Under the pieces are notes generated by a model. That model made no database searches, had not been told where the DNA came from, and worked only from the letters and a program-made list of their open reading frames with translations. From Hypsibius dujardini (taxonomy: Eukaryota; Tardigrada; Eutardigrada; Parachela; Hypsibiidae), in contig LRSR01005660.1 in the NCBI GenBank assembly GCA_001579985.1, positions 1-64,000 on the forward strand: a stretch of 64,000 nucleotides of DNA. The letters run 5' to 3'. The stretch's first letter is position 1, and each line of letters starts with the position of its first letter. Shown here one piece after another: positions 10,657 to 22,692 of this stretch. The position numbers and the translations under genes are program-made.

Positions 10657-13600
10657 TTATGAAGTGCAGGATGAATTGCCGTCAGGGCAGACACATTTCT
10701 TGTTATTTCCCGGGAGAGGCAGACAGATGAAAGGACATCCTCCGTTGGAAACCGCGCATGCATTGCTCACTAAAACAAAAATGCAACTAGGCTGTGAATC
10801 GAGGTATAAATTGAATGGTTTTAATTGAACGTACATTTGGGGCACTCTTCTGGCACAAAAACAATTCCGTGTAAGTTTCCACTCCGTCCGGCTGGAAGGG
10901 AATGTTCCTTCTGTGTCGATCCACTTTTGGTGATACTATTAACGGTGCCACTGCAACAGAACTCGGATTAAGAAAAGATAATTCCAGAATTCGCTAGCAA
11001 TATTAAGTTACGTTGGCCAGGACGTCCAGTAAACGCGTCTTCCCGACAATGAGATGCCAAGAGAGTTTTCTCCGCTTCCTTGAGCGTAGACAATTCGTTT
11101 GCCTCCTCCATTCATCGAAATGCATTCGATATTTCCATTATCTGCAGAAAATGATCAGAACAATAATTAGCAGACATTTTGCTTCGGTACATTTGATTAG
11201 TTGACATTGTGGTGGAATATATGTCGCTTTTATTCTGACGAAGAGTTTGGAAGTGTCACCGTCATCTATGACGGCCGGACATTTCATCAGTCGGTTTTTG
11301 TCAGTTACATTGACGAACCCGGACATAAACGTGTCCAAAGAGACGGTTAAGTGCAGGACAAACACCAATGGACCTTCGGCTGTAAATGAGTTCTTGTTTT
11401 GACAACCACGTCAGCTTACCAGAGTTTGCCCAGTAAAGGTCGTTTCTTTCGTAATCCAAAGCCAGAGACAGGGCAGCGACTCCAGTGACCCAAACTTGAC
11501 GATTACTTCCATCCATGGAGGCAGTCTCAATTGTTGAACGAGAGTGTGACCAGTAGATTGAACTGCAAATGTATAAAAGTAATTGAGATGGCGGCAATGA
11601 ATTCTTTACTGTAAACTCGTCTTCGGAAAGGACAGCAATAAATTCACAGCAAACTTTTCATCGGTTTCTGTTTCTGTGGATTACAATAACGAGATGATCG
11701 AGCGGTGGTCCAAAACTACAATGAATCTCTTGATGGCACTGCTGTAATTTCATCATCTCTTTATTCACCTGATGGGGAAAGGCTGCCTGTTAGTTTTATA
11801 TTGTGATTTATGAAGTTGAAGTCATGTAACTGCCCCAAAATTTGTTAGGCTTTTTAAATGTTGAAGCTTGCCTCCTCGCCCGGCGGGGGGTAGGGGAGGG
11901 GGGAAGCGACATTTTTTTTGGGACTCCCTCCAGCAGGCTTGATTTCTGCCCCGGCCGACCTCAAGTCGCTTTTTGGTCTTTCCTTTGTTTTGGACGGTAC
12001 CAAAAAAATTTCCTGTCACATGAGGTGATTGGTCGGAAAATATTATTTTGACGCGGCAACTTTTCCAGGCGTTGCACTTTGAATGGGAATCAATCCAAGA
12101 GCACGAATACAATAATATTTTAATATTTGTTACCTTTTTAGGGCCACTGCATAAATGCTTTTGACTTTCGAATATTGTGCACATCAACAAGTGAACTTCA
12201 ATTTATTAAGGTGAGATTTAGATTTCCTCGAGATCCAAATTTTAATTGAATACCATTCGAGGTTGAATATGTCTGACAACTATCCCCAGACGCATAAACT
12301 TTAGAGGACTCGATTCGCCGTAATATTCTCCCGACTTCAAGGGACAGTTTTATGGCCTAGGCTGTGAACATTGCCCTCACATGCACCGTACATTTGGACC
12401 GGTGTGTGACTCGAGAAGGGGGGGGGTGTGGCTTAGCTACCACTTGAGTCGGGAGAATACTGTTCTTTTTGATGCAATATTTATAAATTGCAATCCTTGA
12501 CTGCAAAGGCAATCCGTGCATGACAACTGATAATACCATGAGCAAGATATTTTGGTAAACGCTCATAAAACTAATTAAAAGTTTTACTGCATTTATTATC
12601 GCACAACATGAAAATAGTTGCTGATTTGATGGTCAATCGCTTCATTAACTTACCCGCGGGATGGATGCACGGCAAGCGCTGACCAGATGCTGAGTCCCGT
12701 AAGTGAAATGATAGTTTTGTTTCCATCCTCCAGGTGACTCATCTTTGCTACAAGAATGGCGCTGCCTTCAACCCAAAACATATTTCCGGACACAAAGTCC
12801 ACGGCCAATCCCCAATATATTTGATCTAAAAATAAGAACCGAGGCTTTAATCGGCATCGCTTTCCAAAAAATGCCACCAAATGATGCTATTTGTCATGAC
12901 GTATTTCACCTTTCGTGACGACCAGATGATTGTCTGAGCCATCATACCGAGAACGTCTAATTCCCGTTTGGCGATTTATCCAGTAGAGATGATGGTTAAC
13001 ACAATCCACTGCAAATGCGTAATTTTCTTCTTCGGAAATGTTTGAAAGTTCTCTCGTCTCGCCGACATCTTCCCCAGGCAATTTCCAGAGCGACGGTCCT
13101 TGCGCGAACACCAGAAATCCTCCACGGTTTCGCCTTTCGTCTGGCGTTACCACTGTAAAAATATCCGTCAACGTTTTCTCGTCCGAAATATTGGTAAACC
13201 TCTTTCTTGCTGAAGGCTCCAGTAAGGTCAATCGATCAATGGCTTGTGTGACAGTTCCCGTCGGACCCAACAGGGTGTCCGACACTGTGGCCATCTTTCA
13301 TTTCCAGAACGTCTCCAATCAGGAGATTGTGTCGGACAGGTCTGTCAGTCTTTGTCGCATCAAAGAATCGGATTGAGTGAGGTTAAGTGTGAGAGCGGCA
13401 AAATTGTTTGACAAGGTCATCATCTTTTGGTTTACCAATAAAAGGCTGTCGGACACGTCGTGGAACTTCTTTTGATACAGCGATTCGGCTTGAGAAAAAT
13501 TTCTCAAAAAACCCAAACACATTTCCGTCAAGTTCGCCAGGTTTGTGTTCCCCGTTGATTCGGACCGGGAAATATTTTTCGCAAGATTGTCAAATTTTTG

Positions 13601-16394
13601 ACGTGCCGTATCAGATCGCGAAAGATTACCGGATATTTCCGAGAGCTGGTTTGAAATATGTAAGAAATGCACACCCTAGGGCATAATACTGTCCCTTGAG
13701 GTCGGGAGGATACGGTACGGTTTGCAATTTCATGGCTTATTTAAAATAATTATCTGCCAAAAAATTCCGTTAACAAACAGAAACACGGACATAGACACAG
13801 ACACCGATGTAAACACAGACACAGTCAGAGAGAAAAACACAGATGCAGACTCAAACACAAACGCAGACACAGTTACAAACAGAGACAGACAGACAGACAG
13901 ACACACAGATAAACAGACAGACAAACAAACAGACAAACAGACCGACACATTTGCATTTCAAAAATATGTCATGTTAACAATCCTTATTTTGTGGATCTTA
14001 GTGTCGCACAAAAATCAAGCTCACATGCGATACGTTTACCTTGACGGAAACGAGCACGGCCTCAAATTTATATCTGCTTTACGTTGAGAACTTTTGTATG
14101 TGAACTTGGCAAATGTTTTGAAGTACCGGGCAATTGAAAATGGGAACCACACCACCAGACGTTTTACAAAGATAAAAAACAATAGGGTAATTTTTTAATA
14201 AATATCAAATCATGCGTTTTTACCCATTGTGCCCTGCCGCCTGAGATCCGGTTCTGAACTGTGAGGACCCAATTTGAGCCACTGGTTATGTTAAAGTGGG
14301 TTAAAACTACACCAACAGTACAGTACTTGTTACGCCTTGATGACATCCTTCGCAGTTACACACCCTGATACTCTTAAACGCTCCACACTTTCTACCGCTT
14401 AGTTTATCATCGTTGCACGACTGGACACAAGCTTCATCGTCTCCGTCACACTGCCCAAAATAGCTCTCGCTGATGCATAGGTCTTCTTTGCCTTGACTTG
14501 GCTACACAAGAGCACAAATAAAATGAGGATGATGCATAACTGCACTTTCAACATTTCCATACGATTGGAGTGCAGTTATACGTCGCCAGATCTGACGAAA
14601 CTGGGATGTTATTAAGACAATTTAAAAAACGATTGGATTTCGAATAATTGCGAATGTGTTGTATATTAGATTAAGCAATAGTGTGTGTCGGATTTCGTCA
14701 CACTTGATCTTCGCAGTGGTTTGTTGCAATCCATGAATGCCTTTGACCTACAGGCGTATATACTTGTTTTGTCAGCAGTACTCTGCCAATGGCTTTGCTT
14801 GGTATAATAATTGCTGTTATGAATGATGAAATTAATAATGCTTTTAGTACTTGCCTAGACAAACTCGTTTCGTGAGTGTTATTCCTGAAATCTTCACAGT
14901 CCTTTGCCTCTACCAATGCAATGCATTATGCAAACTAATAAAAACGTAGTTGATTATAACGACACCCAACCAGAAATGTCCCATTTTGAAATTTAGGCTC
15001 CCATTCATTCCCATTCTCTCGCCCGGCGGGTCCCACCCCATTTTTCAAACAAAGTCCCCATTCCTATCCCAATCAAATCAAATCAAATTTTCGGTTCCGA
15101 GCTGTTAGGACCCAATTTGAGCGACTGGTTGTTTTAAGTGGGTTTTGAATGGGTTTTAGGGTGGGCAGGTAAGGCCTTCTCTGCTCGCAGAAGCTCGTGT
15201 AGGGTACCGACAAGTCGGGACCAGGACCCTAAGGGCTAAGGGGTATGCAAAGAGGCAACGTTTTTTTTTCAGAATTGAACAGGAAATGTTGCTAATTGTT
15301 TCTAAAGATTTTTAAGCGCGTGGTGGTATGGGAAATCTGATTTTAACTCCAATGGATGTCAAAACAATTTTAAAAATGTCAGTTATTCCATCAAATTTGG
15401 CGTAGTCTTGAATCCTTCTTGTTTTATTTGTAATTATTAAGAGAGAATATATTGGACGCCAACAAACTTTAAATTTGATCGAAAACCTGAAATATTGGGA
15501 AGGAAGAGGCAGAATTGGAATGTGCTGGATTGGAATGCGGATAGGATTAAGGAGGTGATTGTTTGCCTAGACGCCAGATGCGACACTCAAAGGTCTGTTA
15601 AAAATAGTATATTTATAGACATACAGACAGACAGATTACCCAGTATTTGTTTATGTTAAAATACACAGAAGGCATAATCCTAGTTCTTACCTGGAATCAA
15701 TACTGCACTTTGCGTCGATGTTACCACAGTAACTGATTTCCACAAGCAGTCCCCGTCCGGCTCATTTGCAAGACATATCAAGCCCCCATTTCGTACCCAC
15801 AGCGAAGCACCAGCGTACTTTGTGCCAGACGTTCCAAGTCTCCACGCTGTTTCACCATCATCATTAACCATGACCAAGTCACCATTTTGGAGCAAACTGA
15901 CCGATACGGGTGGGCGTGCTAGTGAGCTGGTTCCAGTCGACCACACTGACTTTTCCGTTAGATCTTGACCAATAATGGACACGACGAGGTCCCCATTCAT
16001 CTGCATCGACAGTTTTGTCTTCTTGTCCGGAGAAAAGAGGCTCTGTCCCCGTTGTAACGCGGTGCCAGACAGCAGTTGCGAGGCTGTTGGCATATGCTTG
16101 CAATATCAGTATGTTATGTTATGTTAAAGTGGATTTAAACTACAACCCAACAGTACCTGTTACGCCTTGATGACATCCTTCGCAGTAACACACCCTGGCA
16201 CTCCTAAATGCTCCACACTTTCCGCCGCTTAGTTTATCATCGCTGCACGACTGGACACAAGCTTCATCGTCTCCGTCACACTGGCCGATGGGATAGCTCT
16301 CGCTGATGCAGAGCTTTTCTTTGCCTTGGCCTGTCCTCACAAGAGCACAAAATAAAATGAGGTTGATGCATAGCTGCACTTTCAACATTTCCAT
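10657..16394 (-). CDS. Fusion gene A: signal / CS-alpha-beta / B-lectin / YWTD propeller / EGF
   Basis: Predicted secreted protein of 515 residues from eight exons: 16157-16394, 15691-16083, 12910-13152, 12654-12825, 11420-11562, 11012-11141, 10835-10950, 10657-10769. The total of 1548 nt is in frame. Exon 1 has a hydrophobic leader (MLKVQLCINLILFCALV) and an eight-Cys domain with C-x6-C-x3-C-x9-C-x8-CYC, the invertebrate-defensin pattern including GGKC. Exon 2 is a bulb-type lectin domain with three DLV/GGL blades. Exons 3-7 form a six-blade LDLR class B propeller with (I/L/V)YW motifs and DGS turns. Exon 8 is an EGF (NACAVSNGGCPFIC...CVCPDG) then stop, the order seen in LRPs. A coiled-coil segment at 13160-13650 is not open throughout and seems skipped. 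The upstream astacin could also splice into exon 2 (same phase). Function not known. Confidence 0.75.
13160..13650 (-). pseudogene. Coiled-coil exon relic in gene A
   Basis: Homologous to the open coiled-coil part of copy B (27400-27807). Heptad-like 30-residue repeats with Leu/Ser/Asp, such as MRQRLTDLSDTIS, are readable. In this copy the acceptor AG is lost and the frame holds two TGA codons, so it is probably not used. The following propeller exon has its own phase-1 acceptor at 13153. Confidence 0.65.
13780..13950. repeat. (ACAGAC)n microsatellite
   Basis: ACAGACAC/GACA array following a repeated segment (AGGGCATAATACTGTCCCTT...) that also precedes similar arrays near 28.6-28.9 kb and 60.2-60.4 kb. 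Confidence 0.9.
14337..14560 (-). pseudogene. Extra CS-alpha-beta signal exon with interrupted frame
   Basis: A second copy of the leader plus eight-Cys exon inside the large intron of gene A, with its own copy of the conserved upstream module (14561-14940). The nucleotide sequence matches the 16157-16394 exon closely. The reading frame is shifted within the leader, and the donor reads A|GTACTG. Decayed copy, or possibly an assembly error. Confidence 0.7.
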
Positions 16395-16740
16395 ACGATT
16401 GGAATACAGTTATAATGTTGCCAGATCTGACGACACTGGTATGTTAATAAGAAAATTTAAAGAACGATTGGATTTTGGATAATTTCGAATGTGTTGTATA
16501 TCAAATTTTGCAGTAGTGTGCGTTAAATTTTTTCACACCTGATTCACAGTGGTTTGTTGCAATCCGCGAATACCTTTGACCAACAGGCGTATATACTTGT
16601 TTTGTCAGCAGTACTTTGCCAAAGGCTTTGCTTGGCATATTAGTTGCTGTTGTGAATGATAAAATTAATAATGCTTTTGGTGCTTGCCTAGACAAACTCG
16701 TTTTGTGGGTGTTTTATGCCTTATTCCTGAAATCCTCACA
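16395..16740 (-). promoter_or_regulatory. Conserved 5' module of the defensin-fusion genes
   Basis: About 350 bp upstream of the leader exon is shared with the other leader exons (14561-14940, 29226-29650, 45644-46020, 61510-61890). It includes a TATA-like GTATATACG about 190 bp before the start, then a CCCATTCATTCCCAT-rich tail further upstream. A shared promoter is the simplest reading. An alternative is a conserved upstream ORF (see findings). Confidence 0.55.
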
Positions 16741-17422
16741 ATCCTTGCCTCTACCAGTGTGATGCATTAGGCAAACTATTAAAAACGTTGTTGATTATTA
16801 CGACAACCAACCAAAGTTGTCCCGTTTTGAAATTTAGGCTCCCATTCATTCCCATTCTATCGCCCGCCGGGTCCCACCCATTCCCATTTCATTAAAAAAA
16901 ATCCCCCATTCCTATTCCATAAATTAAATATCCCATTCCTCATTCTGCTTCTCTGCTTGTCAATGAAGTGCCGCCATTGATTCTTGGCAGCGCAAAGTCC
17001 GTTGCGTGGAGAGTGCAAGTGGCGGTCACATTGAGGAAAAAGGGTTTTTTATTTGGTAGAGTAGTAACTTCTCCATTTTTTGGCTGTTTTAGTTTTAAGT
17101 CTTTTGTTTTTAGCTGAATTGGAAGTAGTTACAAGTTTGGTTCAAAAAACATTGCGCACCCGGTACCGAATCCGACCGAAGCGTAAGATAAACTCGCTAC
17201 TCGGATTGCCGGTCTCAATTCAACTGCAAGGTAGCCGGGCTGCCAACAGTCGTAAAATGCGAACAGATCAATCACAGGCATTGGTTTTAACGCGCACGGC
17301 TCATTTTTTCGTTTGCTCGCTTGTACCTTTTCTTTAATAAAAAGTTTTGACAGATTTTTTTACACATTTATTAACGGTCCCACTGTCTCTAATAATGTCA
17401 TCGGGCTTATGACATCACTTAC

Positions 17423-20400
17423 CGTTATTGCTATTTGCTACCGATTCCGGCGTTTTACCTGCTGTTTTGGAAATCCTGGTTACTGTTGTAGGCGTCGAAA
17501 TGGGCTCGGGTTCGTTTCCCGGATCTTTGTCCTCGCAGTTGTACATGAGATTGATCTTCCTGATGTCGGTTGGGCTCAGTGTGAGGCGTTGACCAATGAA
17601 GGCGGCGGATTCATGCTTTTCATTCGGCCGAATCGTCCATACGGTCTTGTCAATGGCAAAATCATACTTTGCATAATGCATCACCGACGCAAAATCGTAT
17701 TCCTGATCGAATGTCACGCTGTTACTGACTGTTGCGAACTGTACTCTGTCAGCTAAAAGAAACAGGCTCTACTATTCTCCTGCCAAATGTGAATAAAAGT
17801 AGTATAATAATAGAAAAGTATAGGCTTAAATAAATATGATATTTCCAAATGATTCTGCATTCGGCGTTTGTACACACGTGGCCACAAGATAGCGCTTACC
17901 AAGATAAAACAACTTTTTACTGGGTGCTAGCAAATTAGGGTGGTCAGAATGTCGCCATTGAGCCATTTTTGGTTACAGTATGCCACTGCTTTTATCATCG
18001 CTTAATTTCTTGATTACCGTAAGTGTCCAGCAAAAGAAACGAAAACAAAATTCAACAAAGGGGCTTTTAAGAAAAAAAATTGTATCAAAACAATTTAGTT
18101 TCACCTGAAAGCTAACAATCAAAAAAAGTATTCCAGCAGGACAATTTCAGCTTTTATATTCCAAAATGATGCAGGAGTATTTGGAGAAAGAAAGAAAATT
18201 TCCGTTGGCCTGGCCTGGCCTGCCAAAAGCCCCGACCTGTCAGTACTGAGCAATCGAAATATCTTGGGCATCATCAAGAACCGCTTAAGGATCGCAACAT
18301 TGCAATCGAGCGATGATGAAATTGAAGGGCGCGTCCGGAAACGAGATAGTCACTCCTGAATTGTGCAGGGAACTTACGAGGGGATCCCTTGACGTCTGGA
18401 GCGGTGATAAAAAACATCAACGGTACTCGAATTCATCATTGAAAATCAGGATATTTTCGATAGAAATTTGTGTGATCTCTGAACATTTTCGGTTGTTAGC
18501 ATTTAGGTGAAACTAAATTTCTTATACTAATTTTTTTTTATCAAAAGTTCGCTTGTAAAATTTTGTTTTTGTTTTTTGACTCTACATTTAATCGAGAAAT
18601 TAAGCGACGAGAAAATGAAGGAGTGGAAATGAAACATTGGCAAGCTGTGACCAAAACTAGTTCAAACTTTGACCACCCTAATTTGCTGGCACCCAGTAAG
18701 AATTTGGTTTAATTTGGGAAGCGTTATCTTGTGGCCACATGTGTATAGCGTCTTAAGATATAGCGTCTTAAGTCACATAAGGCGCTATACAAAAGTTGCA
18801 TGCAAACCCATTGAGAAACATCATATTTATTCAAACTTATACTTTTGTTGTCTAGAAAATATCTTTCCCCGGCAAAGTTAGGCAAAGGCTTTTAGGCAAT
18901 ATTTGAAAGTAAAAAAAAAAACAATGAAAGATTCCTTTTTTTAACGTCACTGTAAAAACGGTCACATTTATAAATATATTTAGGACCAATTTTTCATTTT
19001 TGCTTAGCATCCGCTAAGCATTTTTCGAGGATTGGGGCAAAGCTGTTTTCAAAAAGGACCAACAATTCCACTGTAGCTTTCGAGATTTTGCTTCTAGCTC
19101 CGCACAATGACACTTTCAAAATATGTGGCTGATGCCAAGCAACCTCAAATTGAATTTTAAGTGAAGCAAATGAAAAAATGACATAATTATGTTATTTCTC
19201 AAAATAACCGTTCTCATAGTGAAATCAAAGAAATTGAATCAGAGAAAATGGTCTCCAAATTAAAATTTTGAAAAGACAAAACTGTTCCTGAATCTAGCGA
19301 CACATAAAATACTTTTACTCATTAAAAAAAAAGGTTTTCATAAAAAAAAGGTTTTAGGTGATTCCGAATTTGGCTTTGAATAATGCCCCAAGTTAGTACC
19401 ATAAAATTGTGGATAAGCCAGACCTACTTTCAGCAATATTTGCGTAATTAATGTCGACGTAATGATCACGGTCCCCACGAGCTTGTTCGTGAAAAAATCC
19501 TGTGGAATTGCAACTCGGGTAATGCTAGTTTAGTGATATTTGAGAAGCATTACATCATTATACCTAGAGCGTGCATCAACTCATGCTCGATCACGCCCAA
19601 GTGCTGCAGACATTGCACTGTCAATGAAATTAAAGGAATCATAGCTCACGATTCACATGTAGCGATAATAAGAAGCAGGCACAACTGCAGAAGCCGGAGG
19701 TGAAAAGCAACAAGTCAGACTGAACCGGTTGAACAGTAAGTCCCTTCCGGCCTGCTAATATCTGCCACGTGGCATTCAAGAGCCTAAGTCGCACCTGTGA
19801 AAATTGGTTTTGCTTAAAGCTATTTCAGTTTTTTAAAATAAGAAAACAACTATAAACGTTGCCTCCTATGGTGATTATGTTTAGAAAACTCAATTCTATG
19901 CTCGAAAAAATCAATCTGCCTGAGATAAAAGCAAGAATTCGGATTTTGTTTGCCTACAAAACTGGAAGAAAATTTCCCACGTCCTACTCCCCATGTAAAA
20001 ATCTAGTTGCGCCTGCTCTCTAATTGCCGCTATCACGGTCATGAAGCTTAGTCCCTACTTGAGAGATGCACAGTTTGTTCTCCACCCACTCGGCCGACAT
20101 ATGAAGAGCATTCACTGAAAGTTAGAATGTGCATAACATTAGCACTTGTACAGTATTGTATTTGCCGTGTAGTTAGAATCAAAACTTACCGTAGTGGTGC
20201 TTTTATGCTTAAGTAGTTTGGTTGCGTTGTGCGCAGAGTGAATCGGATACAGGTTTCGTCTTCGAATGCTTTCATTGCTTTCCGGATGATTTTTATAGAT
20301 TCCGGTTCTGTCACACACAAGAGTAATTGTTAATATATAAATGCTCAGCAATACGTTGTGCGAATGGTATGTCTCGTTAAGCTAACGAAATGCTCGTGAG

Positions 20401-20867
20401 ATGACGTAAGGGATAGAAACAGTGCTGTTGTTCGCATCTTTTGGCCACCGATAGGCATCACCAGCGATGCCATTGTGCGTCTATAGACAGTCAAAACATG
20501 GAAATTAAAATTATAAACTTAAGTCCTGCCACTGATGAGCGAGATGGAAATTTGATCTCTGTACCAGCATGCCGTTTGATTCCGGACTGCTGTCCCGTTC
20601 CATCCCCAAAACATCTCCTTGGAATAAATTCGTGTCGAGCAGTTCTGAGCTGGATTTAATCGTTGAGTCTGCATAGTTTGATTTTATTGTTAAATTTATT
20701 AGTACTTTCCCATAAAACCACGTATAATGAACTGTGTGAAGGCGTGGATCAAAATATCAATGCATTCTAAATTACTTACCGGACACTGGCGCTGCTTTTC
20801 CGTCATTTAGAATCGCACAATGTAGGATAACTGTCAGCCATAGTTGAGCTCGATCCTTCGTGTACAT
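17423..20867 (-). CDS. Astacin-family zinc metalloprotease (3' end not closed)
   Basis: Secreted M12A protease. Eight exons in frame: 20780-20867, 20565-20644, 20387-20480, 20190-20307, 20059-20114, 19564-19617, 19424-19499, 17423-17718. Seen in order: a hydrophobic leader (MYTKDRAQLWLTVILHCAIL); a propeptide with FQGDV, where the Asp is the known zinc switch; the mature start GDAYRWP; IPYVISRAF; AMKAFEDETCIRF; YVGRVGGEQTVHL; the complete zinc motif HELMHALGFFHEQ; DHYVDINYANI; the Met-turn VMHY; and LTLSPTDIRKINLMYNC. A Pro/Ser/Thr linker follows. The last donor is phase 1, so another exon must follow. The nearest matching acceptor is the B-lectin exon at 16083, which would make an astacin/B-lectin protein like the 51.7-52.3 kb copy. 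Intron 7 holds a Tc1-like element. Confidence 0.85.
17872..18745. mobile_element. Degenerate Tc1-like DNA transposon with long inverted repeats
   Basis: Inverted arms of about 75 bp (17872-17950 against 18662-18745) share GTGGCCACAAGATA, ACTGGGTGCTAGCAAATTAG-type and GGTGGTCA blocks. Inner inverted blocks around TTTCACCT extend the symmetry. Near 18215-18310 on the plus strand a frame reads SPDLSVLSN..ILGIIKNRL, matching the Tc1 C-terminal SPDLNPIENLWGIIKNRL. The body is too short for a whole transposase, so this is a deleted, non-autonomous copy in astacin intron 7. Confidence 0.75.
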
Positions 20868-22298
20868 TCTGGTTAAAGTCACGCGAACGAAGAATACGCG
20901 CAGATAAATAATGCCAGCTTCAAGAACTTATATTGCACGCATAGATGAGTATATACAGTATGTGGTGAAACGATAATCATAAAAAATAAATTGCCATTAG
21001 CCAAAACAAAAACCTGTTATTCTTCGTGCATGAAAAGTGGCTTTTCCTTCCCATTACGTAACTGATGATGGAATATCACTACTTCAGTCTAGGACTATAA
21101 ACGCTCGATGTAAAGAGTTTGCCGTACGCCTGAACATAGGGGCTAGAGCGTCTTTTCAAGTTGGAACCATGACCTCTCATGATAGGGCCATGGGTGTCAA
21201 CAAAGGGGAAAAATGATTTTTTTTCAGTATTGAATCCAAAAATCAGTCTATTGTTCCTGATCAGTTTGGAGCTTATCGGGGTAAAGGAAGTCGGGGGGGG
21301 GGCTTATAAATCCCTTAGTCACACGACAGTAATAATAACTTAACCACACCCCACAACTGTTACGATGATCCGAAAAAATGGGCATTTGTAAGAATATTTC
21401 TTATCATTGATATTTGACATTGAAATTGATTTCTGTTCTGTCTAAAAATGGTGTTGTGAAAACGGGCATGGGTGTAGTTGTTGTTGCAGCTAACAAAGGC
21501 CAGAAATATTTGGGATCTCTTTTCAGCCCGATTTATTTTTTGCCAGAAGAGAGAACGAAAGCCTCGCGGGCCTTGCTAAAACCGAGGGCGTACACTTCTT
21601 GTCTTACAGCAAACTTTGAAGGAGTATAAAACTTAAAGCAACGGCATGAATTTCAGTGTAAATATTCCTGCAAATTGGTTTCAGCAAAGGGTTGCGTCAA
21701 TAGAAAACGGTTGAACCAAACCCTTAAGAGGAAAAGGTGCGGGTATGGCAAGTAAGAATTAAAAACGGTTCTGCGGATTGTGATTTACATTCGAGAATCC
21801 CAGTGCAATCCATCGGTTCTTCAAGTCCGAATGCACGTATACCTTTACAGCCGAAATGGCCACGTATCAGCCGTTCAGGGACGTGGACGACAAGTCCGCC
21901 CTGATTGTCGGAATACTGCGTGAAGCTATCGCGCTTACAGTTTCCAACACCGAGCGCAGGAAAGTCTTTACACTTTGCCATAGTTAGCATAAGGTAAAGA
22001 TCTTACGTTTTTCTTAAAGACAGACTTTAAACTACAAAGTTTGTTTTTTACAGTTGAAGCTGTCTTACTTCCAGAAATCGAAGAGGGTCCTTTATCGACT
22101 AGTTTTATTCAATGGAAAGCAGACAGACAGACAGATAGGCTTATAAGCTAGGAAGACAGACAAACACACAGCATATAGACATTCAGACAAACAGGCATAC
22201 ACATGGACTGCACATGGACATTGGCAGACATATAAACAGACATAGAGTCAGACAGATGGATACAAAGACAAACAGATATTTCAGACGTATAGACAAAT

Positions 22299-22335
<37 letters not shown>

Positions 22336-22337
22336 TC

Positions 22338-22372
<35 letters not shown>

Positions 22373-22692
22373 GATACAGACGGAAAGACAGAGAGAATGA
22401 GGAAGAGAGAAAGAGAGAGACAGACAGAGAGACAGACAGACAGGCATAAAATCAGACAGGCAAAAAGACAGCACTTAGCCAGACAAACACTTAGGCAGAC
22501 ATATAGGCAAACATGCAGACACATAGCCGAACAGATATTCAGACAGACAGACCAACTGTTACGCACATCTGCTATTGTTTTCACTTGCACTTTTTCTTGA
22601 CTCTTTAACTGTCTGGCATTCTGTGATTTCTCTTGGAAAAGCTTGATGATAATGTGACTAAAAACAAAATAACGAAAGTGAGAAAACAATCG
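20868..22692. other. Interval upstream of astacin, no firm gene
   Basis: I find no recognised exon. A minus-strand frame at 21724-21981 (MAKCKDFPALGVG..., 85 residues, six Cys) looks non-random in composition but has no leader and no clear splice borders. It could be an exon or a relic. From 22120 to 22570 there is a GACA microsatellite. Confidence 0.4.
22120..22570. repeat. (GACA)n microsatellite, interrupted
   Basis: GACA/GACAGACAT array with degenerate flanks. Both strands give long Cys/Leu or Arg/Gln frames that are repeat translations. Confidence 0.92.

Noticed and set aside
10524-10763. Conserved frame MHARFPTEDVLSSVC..., open in copies A, B, D, E and G
   Set aside because: It overlaps the EGF exon in another frame. 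Its conservation is explained by the EGF coding sequence and the shared spacer.
11138-11368. Treating the 120-nt cassette as a constitutive propeller exon
   Set aside because: It is not open in copies E, C and G, and including it separates YWAD from its blade. Skipping it gives a canonical YWTD blade in all copies.
17080-17337. Plus-strand frame with hydrophobic start near 17.1 kb
   Set aside because: No splice or homology support. It lies between minus-strand genes and has no recognisable domain.
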